Source: Adlercreutzia sp. ZJ304 (GTDB lineage: Bacteria > Actinomycetota > Coriobacteriia > Coriobacteriales > Eggerthellaceae). From it: a stretch of DNA of 43,347 bases. Under the pieces are notes generated by a model that did not search any database, was not told where the DNA came from, and saw only the letters and a program-made list of their open reading frames with translations. Below are positions 40,914 to 43,347 of this stretch, one piece after another; within the stretch, counting starts at the first letter, position 1; every line of letters starts with the position of its first letter. The stretch lies in assembly GCF_011039075.1 (NCBI RefSeq), contig NZ_JAAKEG010000015.1, positions 1 to 43,347 on the forward strand, read 5' to 3'. A program made the position numbers and the translations under genes.

Positions 40914-41332
40914 TAGGTCTTCTTGCTCGACTTTCGCGCAGTTTACCGCTAGTAATAGCGCTTATAGTTCTGGCTATTGTTATATACATGGTAGTTACTT
41001 ATGTGCACTCTAAAGCGCGCGCTAAAGAGGTGCTTATTAGTGTATTTACCGTGCTTTGTGCAGCCATATCAATATTTTTCGGGCTAGCCTCGCTTTATGC
41101 AGTTATAGATAACAACTCATCCGTATTGGAATTAGCCGCAAGCTTTGCTGTAGTGGGTGTTCTGGGTCTTATTATCACGAGAATTTGTAACCACTTTTTC
41201 AAGAAGAATAACCCGCATTACAGCCAGAAAGCGCAAAAAGCTACAGTTGAGTCGGACAGCACTAGCGTAACGCGGAGTACCATTTTTTGGAAAATATACG
41301 ACTTGTTGGGGAATTTTCGCCCAAAAAAATAG
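40910..41332 (+). CDS. small integral membrane protein coupled to ispE
   Basis: A 140-residue protein with three predicted helices (about 11-29, 40-65, 72-92) and a basic C-terminal tail. No known family. The start overlaps the ispE stop by 4 bases, so it is translationally coupled. It converges with the amidohydrolase gene, 15 bases apart. Confidence 0.75.
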   Translation: MIGLLARLSRSLPLVIALIVLAIVIYMVVTYVHSKARAKEVLISVFTVLCAAISIFFGLASLYAVIDNNSSVLELAASFAVVGVLGLIITRICNHFFKKNNPHYSQKAQKATVESDSTSVTRSTIFWKIYDLLGNFRPKK

Positions 41333-41347
41333 GCTACTGAGGTTGCG

Positions 41348-43042
41348 CTAGCGTAAAAAGCCACCCACATAGGTAGCTAAAACTTTTATGTTGGGTATAT
41401 CTTCTGTATCGCATATTAGTGGGTTGCTACTAAGTATGGTTATGTCGGCAAACTTGCCGGATTCGAGACTGCCAAGCTCATCTGCTCGACCAGTAGCCAT
41501 TGCGCTTCCTAAAGTGTAGGCGCGCAATGCTTCGGCTACAGTTATATGTTCGCTGACTGACCAGTCGCTTGAGGGCAGTCTGGTGTCTGCGTCGCGACCG
41601 GTAACGGCGGTATACACAGCAGACAGCGGGTCTATATTTGTAACCGGCGAATCGGTGCCGAAAGCTAGCGTTGCCCCCGATTGCAAAAGTGTACGCAGCG
41701 GCCAAATATAAGGCAGCCGCTCATCTCCAAGATCGCGCTTGGGACCTCCGGGATCCAGCGTTATGTGTCGTGGCTGCACCGAGGCAATTACGTCTAAATT
41801 TGCAAGGCGTTCTATATCGTGTGGTTGGAAGTTTTCTACGTGTTCCAAAGTGAAAATGGGTTTTGGTGTAGGGCATTTTTCAAAAATATCTAGTGCTTGG
41901 TGTATGGCTTCATCGCCTATTGTGTGGATGCGCACGCTTTGGTTGGCACGTGCAGCTTCAAACACCAGCTGTTTCATGGCAGGTGGGCTAATTGTGGGGC
42001 GCCCGCAATCGTCGGGGAAGCGTGCGTTTGTATATGGTTTGTGCAGCCATGCGGTGTGTTGGCTGGATACGCCGTCAAAGAATTGTTTGAATCCGCAGGC
42101 GCGCAACATTGGGCTTTGCAGACGGGCTTGCAGTTCGCTAAGGCGCGTAGTGCCGGATAAAAGCGTGGGGAATAAATGCGTGCGCACAGTAAGTTCGCCA
42201 GTGTTTTCTAAGTGTTGAAATAAGTCGTCGCGCACGAAATCGACACCGGGTGTAGCGCTAAGTGCCATATCGCATATTGCCGTTATGCCATGCGCATTAA
42301 GTTGTGCTTGGAAATTGCGATATGCATCCAATAATTCTTCGGTACTGAACGTGGCAACTATTTTCGGCATAAGTTCCATAGCGGCGGTTTCGCGCACGAT
42401 GCCAGTAAGTTCGCCTGCGGCATTTTTTTCGTATGTGCCGCCTAATGGAGCTTGTGAGCTTGGGTTTAGCCCCAATTCTTCCATGGCGCAAGAGTTTAGC
42501 CACAGTGTATGGGCATCGCCGGAATACATAGCTACCGGTCTGTCGGAGTAGGCTGCATCAAGTGAATGTTTGGACGGCATAACCGGTGGATTCCATAGAT
42601 ATTCGCGCCATCCTTGTGTTAGTAGCCATGAACCTTTCGGGCGTCGCTGCGCTAACGGGGCAAGTCGTTCCACGCAATCTTGTTCGTTTGCGCCTACGAA
42701 CTGCTCTGCCAAGGGCGACGCATATAGTGCAGAATGAAAAAAGTGCAGATGTGCGTCGTGAAATCCGGGCATTACAAAGGCGTTTTTGTAGTTGAGTATT
42801 GCAGCGTTTTTGCTAGTGGGGAATTCAGTGGTAAGTGCTGTGGCTATTTTGGATGCAGGTGTGGTGGTTGTGTCGGCTTCGTCCGACAGCATTTCTACTA
42901 TATGTGCAGCGGGTGCTACCCAGCATATGCGGTCGGCATATATGCCTACGGCTAGCGGCTTTGCTTCGTCGTTCAGCCCCGTGAACACATTTTGTGACAC
43001 GATTACAGTGTTAGCAGGGGTGTTGTTTTTTGCTATATTCAT
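41348..43042 (-). CDS. YtcJ-type metal-dependent amidohydrolase
   Basis: A 564-residue protein of the Amidohydro_3 group: metal motif PGFHDAHLHFF, SGDAHTLWLNSCAMEELGL, IHTIGDEAIHQALDIFE, LEHVENFQPHDIERLA, and the final FGTDSPVTNIDPLSAVYTAVTGRD. The C-terminal AFESGKFADITIL-like segment is read as SLESGKFADITILSSNPL. Members hydrolyse amides or deaminate heterocycles; the substrate cannot be deduced. Cytoplasmic, no signal peptide. Confidence 0.9.
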   Translation of the reverse strand: MNIAKNNTPANTVIVSQNVFTGLNDEAKPLAVGIYADRICWVAPAAHIVEMLSDEADTTTTPASKIATALTTEFPTSKNAAILNYKNAFVMPGFHDAHLHFFHSALYASPLAEQFVGANEQDCVERLAPLAQRRPKGSWLLTQGWREYLWNPPVMPSKHSLDAAYSDRPVAMYSGDAHTLWLNSCAMEELGLNPSSQAPLGGTYEKNAAGELTGIVRETAAMELMPKIVATFSTEELLDAYRNFQAQLNAHGITAICDMALSATPGVDFVRDDLFQHLENTGELTVRTHLFPTLLSGTTRLSELQARLQSPMLRACGFKQFFDGVSSQHTAWLHKPYTNARFPDDCGRPTISPPAMKQLVFEAARANQSVRIHTIGDEAIHQALDIFEKCPTPKPIFTLEHVENFQPHDIERLANLDVIASVQPRHITLDPGGPKRDLGDERLPYIWPLRTLLQSGATLAFGTDSPVTNIDPLSAVYTAVTGRDADTRLPSSDWSVSEHITVAEALRAYTLGSAMATGRADELGSLESGKFADITILSSNPLICDTEDIPNIKVLATYVGGFLR

Positions 43043-43069
43043 ACAAGAGGTTTGATGAGGACCGCAGTC

Positions 43070-43347
43070 TTATATTCCAAATTCTTTGAATAGCTGTTCA
43101 CGATAGGCTGGGTCTTTAGAGGCTTTAAGTACGTCAGCTTCACGTCCAGCGGCAAATAGGTGTTCGATAAGAGAATTATAGTGAGCTGCTTCTTCCGCTC
43201 GTCCACGTTCCAGCCCACGTTCTAACCCACGTTCTTCTCCCTCTTTTAGAGCAGCTCTGCGGGCTATACGTACTTCTCGCTCCCAATCTTCTCCTATTGT
43301 ACTTACAGAAAACACCTTATTCACCCACTCTCTATCTTTATTGGCTT
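43070..43347 (-). CDS. PD-(D/E)XK transposase-family (Rpn-like) protein, C-terminal part
   Basis: The frame is open to the right edge (ANKDREWVNKVFSVSTIGEDWE...), so the GTG at 43324 is not the start. The charged repeat GEERGLERGLERGRAEE and the end YREQLFKEFGI match the C-terminus of Rpn/PDDEXK_2 family proteins linked to recombination. The catalytic domain lies outside the window. Base composition is like its neighbours. Confidence 0.75.
   Translation of the reverse strand, partial: ANKDREWVNKVFSVSTIGEDWEREVRIARRAALKEGEERGLERGLERGRAEEAAHYNSLIEHLFAAGREADVLKASKDPAYREQLFKEFGI

Overview
The window looks like chromosomal DNA of an anaerobic actinobacterium, most probably class Coriobacteriia. 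This is an inference from gene content: InlB-type repeat surface proteins, an LAKTG-anchored protein, anaerobic ribonucleotide reductase NrdD/NrdG, a minimal two-gene Suf/Sms system, a PaaK-type CoA ligase, a zinc-ribbon/DUF4013-like protein, a non-mevalonate isoprenoid gene (ispE) and moderate-to-low GC. No 16S or other definitive marker is present, so genus is not called.

Layout. 1-7195 (+): a surface-fibre/adhesin locus. It holds an InlB-repeat adhesin cut by the left edge, two paralogous type II membrane proteins, a small secreted subunit and an LAKTG-anchored protein. A perfect ParB site (parS) and a 121-bp nested inverted repeat lie inside it. 7188-16393 (-): mscS, nrdG and nrdD with an NrdR-box pair over the promoter, a cysteine-less homocysteine-methyltransferase-like protein, an ABC exporter, and a DUF4097/membrane-HTH pair. 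16583-22760: three toxin-antitoxin modules (vapBC, brnTA, dinJ-yafQ) around a PucR-type regulator and a glycine-riboswitch-controlled Na+/alanine-glycine symporter. This part also holds duplicated fragments of the symporter and of the yafQ toxin, a record of local recombination. 23023-31291: a CoA ligase with a DNA-binding-less LysR effector domain, tRNA-Arg(CCU), sufC-sufB, a zinc-ribbon membrane protein, a shikimate-kinase-like protein, a DMT exporter and a DUF2207-like protein.

31357-34982: tRNA-Ser(GCU) followed by an island-like segment. It contains a 24-bp perfect hairpin, a broken ArdC-type antirestriction gene, a ribbon-helix-helix regulator with upstream 18-bp repeats, a short ORF with a strong ribosome binding site, a MITE-like element with near-perfect 18-bp ends, and a three-gene cassette (P-loop kinase-like, small acidic protein, metallophosphoesterase). 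34953-38768 (-): a FecBCD/BtuFCD-type metal-chelate ABC importer with a THEP1-like NTPase and shared upstream motifs. 38852-43347: a PIN-domain remnant, glutaredoxin-like protein, tadA, ispE with a coupled membrane protein, a YtcJ-type amidohydrolase, and the C-terminal end of a PD-(D/E)XK transposase-family protein cut by the right edge.

The two best candidates for poorly described systems are the fibre locus at the left and the kinase/phosphoesterase cassette in the tRNA-Ser island. Both are inferences from domain content and gene order only.
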